NCBI RefSeq assembly: GCF_020831925.1
Contig: NZ_JAFIFQ010000016.1
Span: 1 to 61,787 of the forward strand
Direction: 5' to 3'
DNA: 61,787 nt
DNA from: Alkalimonas sp.
Lineage (GTDB): Bacteria; Pseudomonadota; Gammaproteobacteria; Enterobacterales; Alteromonadaceae
The translations under genes were made by a program, and so were the position numbers. The notes beneath the pieces are model-generated. The model did not search any database. It had not been told where the DNA came from and saw only the letters and a program-made list of their open reading frames with translations. Of this stretch, positions 28,466-37,863 are shown one piece after another (positions within the stretch are counted from its first letter, which is position 1; each line of letters opens with the position of its first letter).

Positions 28466-28494
28466 ACAGGCAGCCCGCGCTGCCTGTTTTTTTT
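28466..28494 (+). terminator. Intrinsic terminator of the padR-HAAS operon
   Basis: Stem CAGGCAGC/GCTGCCTG with a CCGC loop followed by eight T residues. Confidence 0.88.
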
Positions 28495-28577
28495 AGTAGA
28501 AACCAGCAAAGGTCCCTTAAAAATGAATCCATTATGGTAGTCTAAGGCTCTGTCTACCGTTCATCAGCAAGCCTTGT

Positions 28578-29819
28578 ATGAAAATCATTCACACCTCCGA
28601 TTGGCACCTGGGCCAAAGCTTTTTTACCAAAAGCCGTAAAGCCGAGCATCAGGCGTTTTTGCACTGGCTGCTGGCGCAGGCAGAGCAGCAGCAAGTCGAT
28701 GCCATTCTGGTAGCCGGCGATGTGTTTGATACCGGCACACCGCCAAGTTACGCCCGCGAGCTGTACAACGAATTTGTGGTGGCCTGCAACCGGCTCGGTG
28801 TCTGCCTGGTGGTGCTGGCTGGCAACCATGATTCTGTGTCGGTATTGAATGAATCGCGCCAGTTGCTGGCTTGTTTGAATACCTATGTGGTCGCCAGTGT
28901 CACTGATGAACCAGAACACCAACTGATTGCACTGCCAAAACGCAATGGCAGCACCGGCGCTCTGCTATGTGCGGTGCCCTTTATTCGGCCACGCGATGTG
29001 CTGCAAAGCCGTGCCGGCGATAGCGGCCTCACCAAGCGCCGGGCACTGGGCACAGCCATTTCGCAGCACTACCAGCAGCTGTATCAGCTGGCCCTGGCCA
29101 AGCGCCAGACGTTAGCGCAGCCGCTGCCGATTGTCGCCACAGGCCACTTAAGTGCTTTGGGAGTTAGCCAGTCCGAATCCGTGCGCGATATTTATATTGG
29201 TACTTTGGATGGCTTTCCGGCCGATGCTTTTCCGCCCGCCGATTACATTGCACTGGGCCATATTCACCGCCCACAAATCGTTGGCAAACAGCCACATATC
29301 CGTTATAGCGGCTCGCCTATTCCACTGAGTTTCGATGAGCTTGGGAGTGCCAAGCAGGTGCTGCTGGTGCAATTTGCCAACGATCAGCTGGATACAGTGA
29401 CACCACTGGAAGTACCGCGCTTTCAGCCAATGGCCTTGCTAAAAGGCAGTCTGAAGGAGCTGGAGCAGCAACTAAGCAGCTACCCGGAGCAGGCTGAGCA
29501 GCCCACCTGGCTCAGCATCGAAGTGGCGCTGGATGATTATTTGTCGGATTTGCAGCAGCGCATTCAGGCGCTCTGTGCGGATAAAGCGGTGGAGGTGCTG
29601 CAGCTACGACGGGCCCGCACCAGGCAGCGTCAGTCACTGCAGCAGCAGCAAAATGAAACCTTAACCGAGCTGACCCCACAGCAGGTATTTGATCGCCGGC
29701 TGGCACTGGAAAACTTTGACGACGAAAACGCCGGCGCCCGAAAAAACCGGCTGGAGCAGTTGTTTCACCAAGTACTGGCTGAGGTAGAAAGTGGCGACAG
29801 CGAGGAGAGCCCGGCATGA
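28578..29819 (+). CDS. sbcD: Exonuclease subunit SbcD
   Basis: Mre11-type nuclease subunit of SbcCD, which opens DNA hairpins and processes ends. It has 413 residues. Phosphoesterase motifs are in order: HTSDWHLG (about 5-12), VAGDVFDTG, LAGNHDS, ATGHLSALG and ALGHIHRPQ. The C-terminal capping and SbcC-binding region follows. Its last four bases overlap the sbcC start. Confidence 0.96.
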   Translation: MKIIHTSDWHLGQSFFTKSRKAEHQAFLHWLLAQAEQQQVDAILVAGDVFDTGTPPSYARELYNEFVVACNRLGVCLVVLAGNHDSVSVLNESRQLLACLNTYVVASVTDEPEHQLIALPKRNGSTGALLCAVPFIRPRDVLQSRAGDSGLTKRRALGTAISQHYQQLYQLALAKRQTLAQPLPIVATGHLSALGVSQSESVRDIYIGTLDGFPADAFPPADYIALGHIHRPQIVGKQPHIRYSGSPIPLSFDELGSAKQVLLVQFANDQLDTVTPLEVPRFQPMALLKGSLKELEQQLSSYPEQAEQPTWLSIEVALDDYLSDLQQRIQALCADKAVEVLQLRRARTRQRQSLQQQQNETLTELTPQQVFDRRLALENFDDENAGARKNRLEQLFHQVLAEVESGDSEESPA

Positions 29820-32800
29820 AAATTCTGACGCTGCAGTTTGCCAATCTCAACTCCCTGAAAGGCCAATGGCGCATTGATTTCACCCAGCCACCTTTTGCCG
29901 ATAATGGTCTTTTTGCTATCACCGGGCCAACCGGTGCCGGCAAAACCACCATTTTGGATGCCATCTGCCTGGCGCTGTATCACCAGACCCCGCGGCTGGG
30001 CCTGATTACCCAAAGCAGCAATGACATCATGACGCGTGGCTGTGGCGACTGCCAGGCGGAAGTGGAATTTGAAGTCAAAGGCACAGTCTACCGTGCTCAC
30101 TGGAGCATGCGCCGCGCTCGCGGCCAGGCCGATGGCAAACTGCAGCCAGCCGATGTCGAACTGGCTGAAGCCGCCACGGGCAAGGTATTATCCAGCCAGC
30201 TGAAGCAAAAAAACGAGCAGATTGAGCAACTGACCGGGCTGGATTTTGCCCGTTTTACCCGCTCGATGATGCTGTCACAAGGTCAGTTTGCCGCTTTTTT
30301 GCTGGCCAATGAAAGCGACCGCGCCGAGCTGCTGGAAGAGCTGACCGGCACTGAGATCTATGGCCAGATCTCAATGCAAGTGCATGAGCGCCACAGCCAG
30401 GCCAAACAACAGCTGGACACCTTAAGCGCCAAAGCCGATGGCATGCAGCTGTTAACCGATGAACAGCACGCTGAGCTAACGCAACAACAAAGCAGCCTGC
30501 AGCAGCAACGTCTGCCACTGCGTCAGCAACAAGACAGCCTCCGCACTCAAGCTGAGTGGTACAAGGACCGTCAGCAGGCAACCCGGCAGCAACAAGAAGC
30601 AAGCGCCGCTTTGCAGCAGGCCGAGCAGGCGCTCCAACAAGCCGCTCCGCAGCTGCAACGCCTGGCAGACAGTGAGCCGGCCGAAGCGCTGCGTGGCCTC
30701 TATCAGCGCTGGCAGGACAGCCAGCAGCATGCAGAGCAAGCCAAAGCCCAGTTGCAACCACGCCAGCAGCAGCACCCTGAACTGGCAGCCAGACATACCG
30801 CAGCAGATGCAGAAGTGCAGCAATTGCACGCGGCCCTGCAAAGCGCCAAAAGCCTGCACAAAGCCTTAGCGCAACTGCTAAGCGAGCAGGTCGAGCCGCT
30901 GGATCTTAGCCTGAAGCAACGAACAGCACAGCGCCAGCAACAGCAAGCAGAACACCACAAGCAACAGCAAAAATTGCAGCAACTCGAGCAGCAATACGGC
31001 GACAAGCAACAACAGCTGGCACAACAGGCAGCGGCCATGCAGCAATTGGAGCAGTATCTGCTTCACCATCAGGCAGATGAACGCCTCGGCCGCGAGCTTG
31101 GTCGCTTGCAAGAGCTGCATCGGGCTTGCCTGCAGTTGCACCAGCGATTGGCCGACAAACAGCAACAGTTGGCCAAAAACCAGCAGCAGATTGAAGACTT
31201 CAGCGCGCAGCAAGCCGGGCTTAGCAGCACCGAACAAACACTGGCTAGTCAGCTGCAGCAGGCACAGCTGCAACTGGCGCAAAGCCAGCAAGCGCTGCAA
31301 AGCACTGAGCAAGGCAGTGACCTGCAGCAAGACGAAAGCACGCGCGATGCCATGAACCAGCAGTTGCCTGCATTGCATGCCCTGCAGCAATTGCAGCAGC
31401 GCTACCAGCAAAATCATCATCAGCAGCAGGAAAAACTGCAGCAACAGCAGGATGTCAGCGCACAGCAGCTGCAACTAAAGCAGCAGCATCAAAGCCTGGC
31501 TGCCCAGTTTCGTCAGCAACGCCAACTGACCGAAGCCCTCAGCAAACTGGTGAGTCAGGATGAGCAATTGGCGCACTACCGCGCTGAACTTATGCCAGGT
31601 AGCCCCTGCCCGCTTTGTGGCAGCGAACAACACCCGGCGCTGAGTGAGCATCCGCATTTGCCAGCTGAGCATATCCAGCAGCGCGATCAGGCTATCGCAG
31701 ATCTGCACGCGCTGGAAGAGCAAGGCAAGCAGCTGCGTACTGAGCTCGATAGCTGTGAGCGCCATTTAGCAGAGCTTGACAGCACCCTTGCGCGGCTTGG
31801 CAGCGAGCAACAGCAGCTGCAGCAGGATTGGCAGCAACACACTGAGCAAGCCACATTGCCAGCACTGCCAGCGATAAGCGACATCACAGCGCTGAACGAG
31901 TTGCTCGCCAGTAAGCAGGAGCAGCTAAAACGGCTGAGCAGCCGCATTCAGCAACTGCGCTCTATCAGTCAAACCTTGCAACAACAGCAGCAGCAGTGCC
32001 AACAATTGGAGCACAAGCTGATGCAGGCCAAACAGCAACTGCAGCTGTTTGACGAGCGACTGAGCCAGCAACAGCAAAGCCTTGCTACAGGGCAAGCGGA
32101 GCTGACTGGCTTGCAGCAGCAACTGGACGCGCAGTGGCAGCAATTGGCCGGGCATTTAGCGGCGCAGCAACTTAGCATGCCAGCAGAAGCTGACTTTGCT
32201 GATTTCCTGGCAAAGAAACAACAGGATGCCGAGCTCTGGCAGCAAAAACAGCAACAACTGCACCGCTTGAAACCGCAGCTAGAGCGCCTGCAAAGCGACC
32301 GCAACTATGTGCAGCAGCAGTTGCAGGAGCAAACGCAATGCCAGCAGAAACGGAGCTCGGAGCTCGCCCAAATGGAAGCTGAACTAAGCCAGCTCAGCGC
32401 CAAGCGGCAGCAGCTTTTTGGCGATAAAGATCCAAATCTTGAGCGCCAGCACAGCGAGCAACAGCTGGAACAGCTGGAACAAAAACTGTCGCAGGCCGAA
32501 CAACAACGCCAACAGCAGCTGCAAGCCTTGCATCAGTTAGAGGCCAGCATCCAAAGCCTGCAAGACAGCCTGCAGCAATGGCAAGCGCGCAGCCAGCAGC
32601 ACCAGCAGGTGTTTAACGAAGCCCTGGATGCATCCGTCTTTGCCGACGAGCAAGCCTTTATCAAGGCCCTGCTGTTACCCGAAGACAAACAACAGCTGCA
32701 GCAACTGCGTGAACAGCTGCAGCAACAAACTCAGCAGGCCAGGTTTGCCTTGCAGCAAGCCGAACGCCGCTGCCAGCAGCTGCAGGATGATCCCAATGCC

Positions 32801-33496
32801 AGCCGCTATGCCAACAGTACTTTGGATGAAACCGAGCAGCAACTGCGTAGCCTGCATGAGCAATTGGATGCACTGAACCAGCAGCTTGGCAGTGTTACGG
32901 GGCAGTTGCAGCAGGATGCCCGCTTACGCAGTGATCAACAGCAACTGCTGGCGCAAATCACCGGGCAACAGGCCGAGCTGGATGATTTGAGCTACCTGCA
33001 TGCGCTCATCGGCTCGCGCGATGGCGCCAAGTTCAGGAAGTTTGCCCAGGGCCTGACGCTGGATCATCTGATGTATCTGGCCAATCAACAGCTGGAGCGG
33101 CTGCACGGCCGCTACCAGTTGCAACGAAAAGCCGGAGAAGGACTGGAGCTCAGTGTGCTGGATACCTGGCAAGGCGACGCCGTGCGCGATACCAAAACGT
33201 TGTCCGGCGGCGAAAGCTTTCTGGTAAGTCTGGCACTGGCGCTGGCACTGTCGGATCTGGTCAGTCATAAAACCAGCATCGATTCGTTATTTCTGGACGA
33301 AGGCTTCGGCACTCTGGACAGCGAAACACTGGATATTGCGCTGGATGCGCTGGATAACCTCAATGCCAGTGGCAAGATGATTGGCGTGATCAGCCATATT
33401 GAGGCAATGAAAGAGCGCATCCCTACCCAGCTAGTGGTTACCCGCAAAAGCGGCCTGGGGGAAAGCCGGTTGGATAAAAAGTTTGCGGTTAACTAA
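29816..33496 (+). CDS. sbcC: Exonuclease subunit SbcC
   Basis: Rad50-type SMC ATPase of SbcCD. The product is 1226 residues, longer than the roughly 1050 of E. coli SbcC. Walker A GPTGAGKT is at 37-44, the zinc-hook CPLC at about 598-601, the ABC signature LSGGES at about 1130, and Walker B LFLDEGFGTLD near 1157, so both ends and the hook are intact. The two coiled-coil arms are extraordinarily rich in glutamine, with dense CAG/CAA codons. ATGA-type overlap with sbcD. Confidence 0.95.
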   Translation: MKILTLQFANLNSLKGQWRIDFTQPPFADNGLFAITGPTGAGKTTILDAICLALYHQTPRLGLITQSSNDIMTRGCGDCQAEVEFEVKGTVYRAHWSMRRARGQADGKLQPADVELAEAATGKVLSSQLKQKNEQIEQLTGLDFARFTRSMMLSQGQFAAFLLANESDRAELLEELTGTEIYGQISMQVHERHSQAKQQLDTLSAKADGMQLLTDEQHAELTQQQSSLQQQRLPLRQQQDSLRTQAEWYKDRQQATRQQQEASAALQQAEQALQQAAPQLQRLADSEPAEALRGLYQRWQDSQQHAEQAKAQLQPRQQQHPELAARHTAADAEVQQLHAALQSAKSLHKALAQLLSEQVEPLDLSLKQRTAQRQQQQAEHHKQQQKLQQLEQQYGDKQQQLAQQAAAMQQLEQYLLHHQADERLGRELGRLQELHRACLQLHQRLADKQQQLAKNQQQIEDFSAQQAGLSSTEQTLASQLQQAQLQLAQSQQALQSTEQGSDLQQDESTRDAMNQQLPALHALQQLQQRYQQNHHQQQEKLQQQQDVSAQQLQLKQQHQSLAAQFRQQRQLTEALSKLVSQDEQLAHYRAELMPGSPCPLCGSEQHPALSEHPHLPAEHIQQRDQAIADLHALEEQGKQLRTELDSCERHLAELDSTLARLGSEQQQLQQDWQQHTEQATLPALPAISDITALNELLASKQEQLKRLSSRIQQLRSISQTLQQQQQQCQQLEHKLMQAKQQLQLFDERLSQQQQSLATGQAELTGLQQQLDAQWQQLAGHLAAQQLSMPAEADFADFLAKKQQDAELWQQKQQQLHRLKPQLERLQSDRNYVQQQLQEQTQCQQKRSSELAQMEAELSQLSAKRQQLFGDKDPNLERQHSEQQLEQLEQKLSQAEQQRQQQLQALHQLEASIQSLQDSLQQWQARSQQHQQVFNEALDASVFADEQAFIKALLLPEDKQQLQQLREQLQQQTQQARFALQQAERRCQQLQDDPNASRYANSTLDETEQQLRSLHEQLDALNQQLGSVTGQLQQDARLRSDQQQLLAQITGQQAELDDLSYLHALIGSRDGAKFRKFAQGLTLDHLMYLANQQLERLHGRYQLQRKAGEGLELSVLDTWQGDAVRDTKTLSGGESFLVSLALALALSDLVSHKTSIDSLFLDEGFGTLDSETLDIALDALDNLNASGKMIGVISHIEAMKERIPTQLVVTRKSGLGESRLDKKFAVN

Positions 33497-34575
33497 TCTG
33501 AGCGCAGCGGTTTTGCTTCCTGCCCGGCTTCGATATGCTCCACCTCAGTCAAAGCCTGAGGTGGAGCTACTGCCAATCGCTCCCCCGCCAAACGGGCACC
33601 AAAGCGGCGCAGGCGTTCAAAACCCAACAGACAAATAGCCACCGCCATTAAAGCCACAGCACTGCCTCCGAAGCCCAGCACACCTTGCTCGGAGTAGAGT
33701 GTCCAGACAAACTGGCCAACACAGAGGGTGGATACCACCAGCAAGGTCGGTTTACGGCCAATTTTCGCCACGATATAAACCCCAAGGGGTGCGCCCAAGG
33801 CAACCACAGGCGCGGCCGCCAACCAGTTCTCAAACACACCAGGGGCAAGGCCCGGGCCAACCGTGACTTTAATCAGTACGCCAAGCACTGAAGCAAAGGC
33901 CATAATCACCACCGAGGTGGGAATGGCGATTTTTAAATCAGCCCGGCTAATCAGCACCAGCGCCGTGTAAAGCACCATATCAATACCTACCCCGGTTACC
34001 GATACCACTAAAGCGCCTGCTAACACACCAATACACAGCCCAAGCTGAAAATCCCAGCGCTCATCAAATTCGGTCATACCCGTATGACTAGCAATTTCCT
34101 GCAAGCGCCATAAGTGCAGCACACCAAAGCTGGCCCAGACGATGGCAAACAACAATTTAATCCAAAGCTCTGGCACCCAAGGGGCAAGCAGGAAGATGCC
34201 CAGCGGCAGACCAAACAAACAGCCCAGCATAGCGCCTTTAAGCATGGCCCAGGCAATGGGCTGACGCCGAGCCAGAATAAAGATACTGGCACTGACCATG
34301 CCAATGGATTGAATGGCAAAACTAAAATCACGCCCAAGGCTGGCCGGTAACTCAAACAACAGCACCAAGACAGGAAAACCAACCGTACCTCCCCCCATCG
34401 GCGTGGAGCCAGCAGCATAACTGCCAATCGCCATCGCTACCGCCATGGGCCAGTGCTCTGCGGCCACCGGCCAAAGACCGCGCCCCAACACCAAATAGAG
34501 CCAGGCACCGAAAAACACCACAAGCCATAGCAACCACAGCCACAGTCTTGGTTTGTCAGGTGAATGTGTTGTCAT
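33493..34575 (-). CDS. TauE/SafE family sulfite exporter-like permease
   Basis: Multi-pass inner-membrane protein of the TauE/SafE family, which exports sulfite, sulfoacetate or related organosulfur anions. About 360 residues with eight or more hydrophobic segments. The family's glycine-rich repeats are visible in AAGSTPMGGGTVGFPVLVL and LVVSVTGVGIDMVL. I chose the ATG at 34573-34575 (MTTHSPDK); an ATG 13 codons earlier at 34614 is possible. Its stop overlaps the sbcC stop by four bases, tail to tail. Confidence 0.85.
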   Translation of the reverse strand: MTTHSPDKPRLWLWLLWLVVFFGAWLYLVLGRGLWPVAAEHWPMAVAMAIGSYAAGSTPMGGGTVGFPVLVLLFELPASLGRDFSFAIQSIGMVSASIFILARRQPIAWAMLKGAMLGCLFGLPLGIFLLAPWVPELWIKLLFAIVWASFGVLHLWRLQEIASHTGMTEFDERWDFQLGLCIGVLAGALVVSVTGVGIDMVLYTALVLISRADLKIAIPTSVVIMAFASVLGVLIKVTVGPGLAPGVFENWLAAAPVVALGAPLGVYIVAKIGRKPTLLVVSTLCVGQFVWTLYSEQGVLGFGGSAVALMAVAICLLGFERLRRFGARLAGERLAVAPPQALTEVEHIEAGQEAKPLRSD

Positions 34576-34704
34576 AAAGTATCTGGCTTGGCCATTTCGA
34601 AAGAGGATCATCATAGATCAGCTGAGCAGGTCTGACAATCAAGCTGGACAGGCTGCAGCAGCTGGCATAGGCTAAAGCATTCAATGGTATTAGGTTCTTC
34701 AACT

Positions 34705-36195
34705 ATGCCGGATTACATCATCGCCGTTGATCAGGGCACGACCTCCAGCCGGGCTATTTTGTATGATCGCCAGCTGTGCCCACAAGCCAGTTGCAGCGAA
34801 GAGCTGCCGCTGAGCTACCCACATACGGGCTGGGTGGAGCAGGATCCAGAAGCCATTTGGCAAAGTGTGCTTAATTGCATCCGGCAACTGCTGCAACAAA
34901 GTGGTATCCAGGCCAAACAAGTCGCTGCACTGGCGCTGACCAATCAACGGGAAACCACCCTGCTGTGGGATAAAAAAACCGGCGAAACCCTGTATCCGGC
35001 TATAGTCTGGCAAGACCGACGTACTGCCGATCTGTGCCAGGCACTGAAACAAAAGCATGAAGCCAGCATTCGCGCCAAAACCGGCTTGCTGGCCGATCCG
35101 TACTTCTCCGCTACTAAGCTGCAATGGTTGCTGGAGCAAGTGCCCGACGCACGCCAGCGCGCTGAGTCCGGTGAACTGTGCTTTGGCACCATCGATAGCT
35201 TTTTATTGTGGCGCTTAACCGGTGGCAACGTGCATGCTACCGAAGCCAGCAACGCAAGCCGTACCCTGCTGTTTAATATCCATCAGCAGCAATGGGACCC
35301 GGAGCTGCTGAAGCTCTTTGCCATTCCGCCAGCTGTTTTGCCGCAAGTGCACGACAGTGCCGGCGACTTTGGCAGCTGCAGTGCCGAGTTATTTGGTCAC
35401 CCCATCCCCATTGTCAGCATTCTGGGCGATCAACAGGCCGCTTTACTTGGCCAAGCCTGCGTCGAGCCGGGGATGCTGAAAAGCACTTATGGCACCGGCT
35501 GCTTTGCCATGGTCAATACCGGGGCCAAGGCCCTGCACAGCAAGCATCAGCTGTTAACTACGGTGGCCTGGCGAATAAAAGGTGTACCCAGCTATGCGCT
35601 GGAAGGCAGTATTTTTATGGCCGGGGCAACCGTGCAATGGTTGCGCGATAAGCTGGGTATCATTCAACAAGCCAGCGACACTGAAGCACTGGCTAACGGC
35701 GTGGGCTATCAGCAAAGCGAGTTGCTGATCCCAGCCTTTACCGGCCTGGGTGCACCTTACTGGCAGCCGAAGGTACAAGCTGCCTTGTTTGGGCTTAGCC
35801 GCAACAGTGGCAAAGCAGAGATTTGCGCTGCGGCCTTGCGCAGTGTTGCCTACCAAACCCAGGATTTGTTATTGGCGATGGCGCACGATGGCATTAGCAT
35901 TGCCGATATCCGCGTCGATGGCGGCATGACGGTCAATCAGTGGTTCCTGCAAGCCCTGGCCGATTTAACCCAACACAGTATCAGCCAAAGCAAAATAAGC
36001 GATGCCACCGCTTTTGGCACCGCCTTTCTGGCGGCTTGGCAGCTTGGTTGGTTTAGCACGCTGGGGGCTATCCAGCCACTGTGGCAGCGCGCAGCACAAT
36101 TCACACCCCAGATAAGCCCCGAGCAGCAAAGCATTTGCTATCAGCACTGGAGCTCGGCCATTGGCCGCTTGCTGGCAGAGCCATCAAGAGACTAA
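34705..36195 (+). CDS. glpK: Glycerol kinase
   Basis: FGGY-family kinase making sn-glycerol 3-phosphate from glycerol and ATP. The 496-residue product has VDQGTTSSRA (phosphate 1 loop) at residues 8-17, TNQRETT, the glycerol contact region WQDRR, and STYGTGCFAMVNTG and VDGGMTVNQW in the second half. No glpF, glpD or glpR lies in the window, so it is an isolated copy here. ATG at 34705; seven in-frame codons upstream are unlikely to be translated. Confidence 0.95.
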   Translation: MPDYIIAVDQGTTSSRAILYDRQLCPQASCSEELPLSYPHTGWVEQDPEAIWQSVLNCIRQLLQQSGIQAKQVAALALTNQRETTLLWDKKTGETLYPAIVWQDRRTADLCQALKQKHEASIRAKTGLLADPYFSATKLQWLLEQVPDARQRAESGELCFGTIDSFLLWRLTGGNVHATEASNASRTLLFNIHQQQWDPELLKLFAIPPAVLPQVHDSAGDFGSCSAELFGHPIPIVSILGDQQAALLGQACVEPGMLKSTYGTGCFAMVNTGAKALHSKHQLLTTVAWRIKGVPSYALEGSIFMAGATVQWLRDKLGIIQQASDTEALANGVGYQQSELLIPAFTGLGAPYWQPKVQAALFGLSRNSGKAEICAAALRSVAYQTQDLLLAMAHDGISIADIRVDGGMTVNQWFLQALADLTQHSISQSKISDATAFGTAFLAAWQLGWFSTLGAIQPLWQRAAQFTPQISPEQQSICYQHWSSAIGRLLAEPSRD

Positions 36196-36323
36196 GGCAT
36201 GAAAAAACAGTCTTGTTTGCTGTTAAATCCAGCAATCGCGACCACTGAGACTTGATTCAATGCCACAATGCCGCACAATGCGCTTCATGCCAATTTGATA
36301 TCACCAATGAAATAAGCCGTGAC

Positions 36324-36542
36324 ATGACCAACGACATTCGCTATCGCTTTGCCACCGCTCAGATTGCCTATCGCTTTTTAAACGAATTGAAGCACTGGTC
36401 AGTGGCGGATGTAAAAACCGGCCTGCTGGATGGCGGCCTGGTGGTGAAAGTCCGTTATCAGTTTGATGGCAAGGGCTTTGATTACACCCTGGCGGAGCTG
36501 GATGAGATGGCCGCCAAACATGGTGGCTCAGAGACAACGTAA
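36324..36542 (+). CDS. Small conserved-looking protein of unknown function
   Basis: 72 residues from MTNDIRYRFATAQIAY. The composition is that of a small soluble alpha/beta protein (KVRYQFDGKGFDYTLAELDEM), without signal or membrane segment. I do not recognise it. An in-frame ATG 24 codons upstream is possible, but that extension has three cysteines and no family look. It lies 128 bases after glpK. Confidence 0.55.
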   Translation: MTNDIRYRFATAQIAYRFLNELKHWSVADVKTGLLDGGLVVKVRYQFDGKGFDYTLAELDEMAAKHGGSETT

Positions 36543-36562
36543 AGCGGTGCCAGCCCCTTCTC

Positions 36563-36877
36563 TCAACGAGCTGTGTCTTGCTCTGCTAAGCCAACTGACT
36601 CAACGACTTCGTCATGCTTGACCAGGCAAATGCGGTAGCCCTTGTATTTCAGTTGCAATGCTTCACGCAGGCATAACAACGATACAGGTACCGCAACCAG
36701 ATAGCTCGCTAACGTTGCTAGTTGAATCGCCAGCTCAGCCTGGCCAATGATTAAGCCAATAACTCCACCAGCGAAACCCAGGATTAAGCCAATTACAGCC
36801 CCAATCAAGGTTGCCCGCCAGAAAAATGCCCACCAAATCCGACTTGCTCTGCCCCAGGTTAATTCAATTGTTTCCAT
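36563..36877 (-). CDS. Small predicted membrane protein
   Basis: 104 residues with two or three membrane segments (AFFWRATLIGAVIGLILGFAG and ATLASYLVAVPVSLLCL regions) containing glycine zippers, and a soluble basic tail. The ATG at 36875-36877 is placed six bases after AAGGG on the minus strand; an adjacent ATG and an upstream one are alternatives. Function unknown. Confidence 0.6.
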   Translation of the reverse strand: METIELTWGRASRIWWAFFWRATLIGAVIGLILGFAGGVIGLIIGQAELAIQLATLASYLVAVPVSLLCLREALQLKYKGYRICLVKHDEVVESVGLAEQDTAR

Positions 36878-37089
36878 CATGATCCCTTTAGATACTATTG
36901 GGTGTTTCCTTCCTTGGTATTCCAAGTGCGACACCAGACTATTGAAGTATCGGATTGTAATCCAGAGAAATAATTAACACAACGCAACAATACAGAAACG
37001 ATAAAAACAGATCCATTTCAAGAAAGTGCAGTGGGTAAAATCAAACGGCATTAAAGCGCCCTACTATCCGTTACTTCGCGCCTAAGCAC

Positions 37090-37737
37090 TTAGTGCCACA
37101 GGCGCAGCTCAAACTCGCTAAGACAGCGGATTTTGGCATCGGCAATATCAAATTTTTCATGGTGCCACTCTTCGGTAGCAGGCATGGCCACCACCGTCAT
37201 GCCGGCCGCTTTGGCTGCACTGATACCAGTGTAAGAATCTTCAAACACCAGGCAATCGGCCGGTGCCACCCCAAGCTTACTGGCAGCCAGCAGGTAAATA
37301 TCCGGCGCTGGCTTGCCTTGCGTTACCATCTCGACACAGCAATGGGCCGCAAAGTAATGCCGAATAGCCAGGGTATCAAGGGTAGTATCCATCAGGTATT
37401 GCGACGAGTTGGTAGCAAGCCCAATAGGTAGTCGATGCTCATGCAGTTGCTGCAACAAGGCCTGAACACCCTTTTTGGCTTCGCCTTTGCTCGCTATCGA
37501 CTGCGCTACCCGGGCAATGACTGCCGCCTCGGTATCTGCCAGGCTCTGACCTTGCCAGGGCGATTGTTGGTACCAGAACCTGGTGACAGCCTGAGTTGTC
37601 ATGCCGGCGGTTTGCCGGGTCTGCTCTGGAGTCAGGGTGACACCCAGCTGACTGAATACCTGCAGCTCAGCCTGTTGCCACATGGGTTCAGAGTCAATTA
37701 AAACCCCATCCATATCAAAAATAACGGCCTTAACCAC
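37090..37737 (-). CDS. hxpB: HAD-superfamily sugar phosphatase (HxpB/YniC-like)
   Basis: Small-molecule phosphatase, 215 residues. The nucleophile motif is FDMDGVLIDSEP (D8 and D10), motif II TNSS, motif III lysine in QGKPAPDIY, and motif IV EDSYTG. The cap domain type and overall likeness to E. coli YniC suggest 2-deoxyglucose-6-phosphate or hexitol phosphate as substrate, which is inference. Confidence 0.85.
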   Translation of the reverse strand: MVKAVIFDMDGVLIDSEPMWQQAELQVFSQLGVTLTPEQTRQTAGMTTQAVTRFWYQQSPWQGQSLADTEAAVIARVAQSIASKGEAKKGVQALLQQLHEHRLPIGLATNSSQYLMDTTLDTLAIRHYFAAHCCVEMVTQGKPAPDIYLLAASKLGVAPADCLVFEDSYTGISAAKAAGMTVVAMPATEEWHHEKFDIADAKIRCLSEFELRLWH

Positions 37738-37863
37738 CTGGCTTCTCCTGTTTTTCCTTGCTGCACTATTCTAACCTGCTTGTGCTGGACTGTCGAAAAC
37801 ACCTGCTTGACGAGTCGCAGGCTTTACCACACTATCGATACTAAAACCTTTAAAGGACATTGC

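Noticed and set aside
30255-32304. Several leucine/cysteine-rich frames opposite sbcC
   Set aside because: Complements of dense CAG/CAA codons give runs of Leu, Cys and Ala; not genes.
30479-32930. CAG/CAA-rich stretch considered as a tandem repeat or CRISPR-like array
   Set aside because: No fixed period or identical repeat unit; it is coding sequence for the coiled coil.
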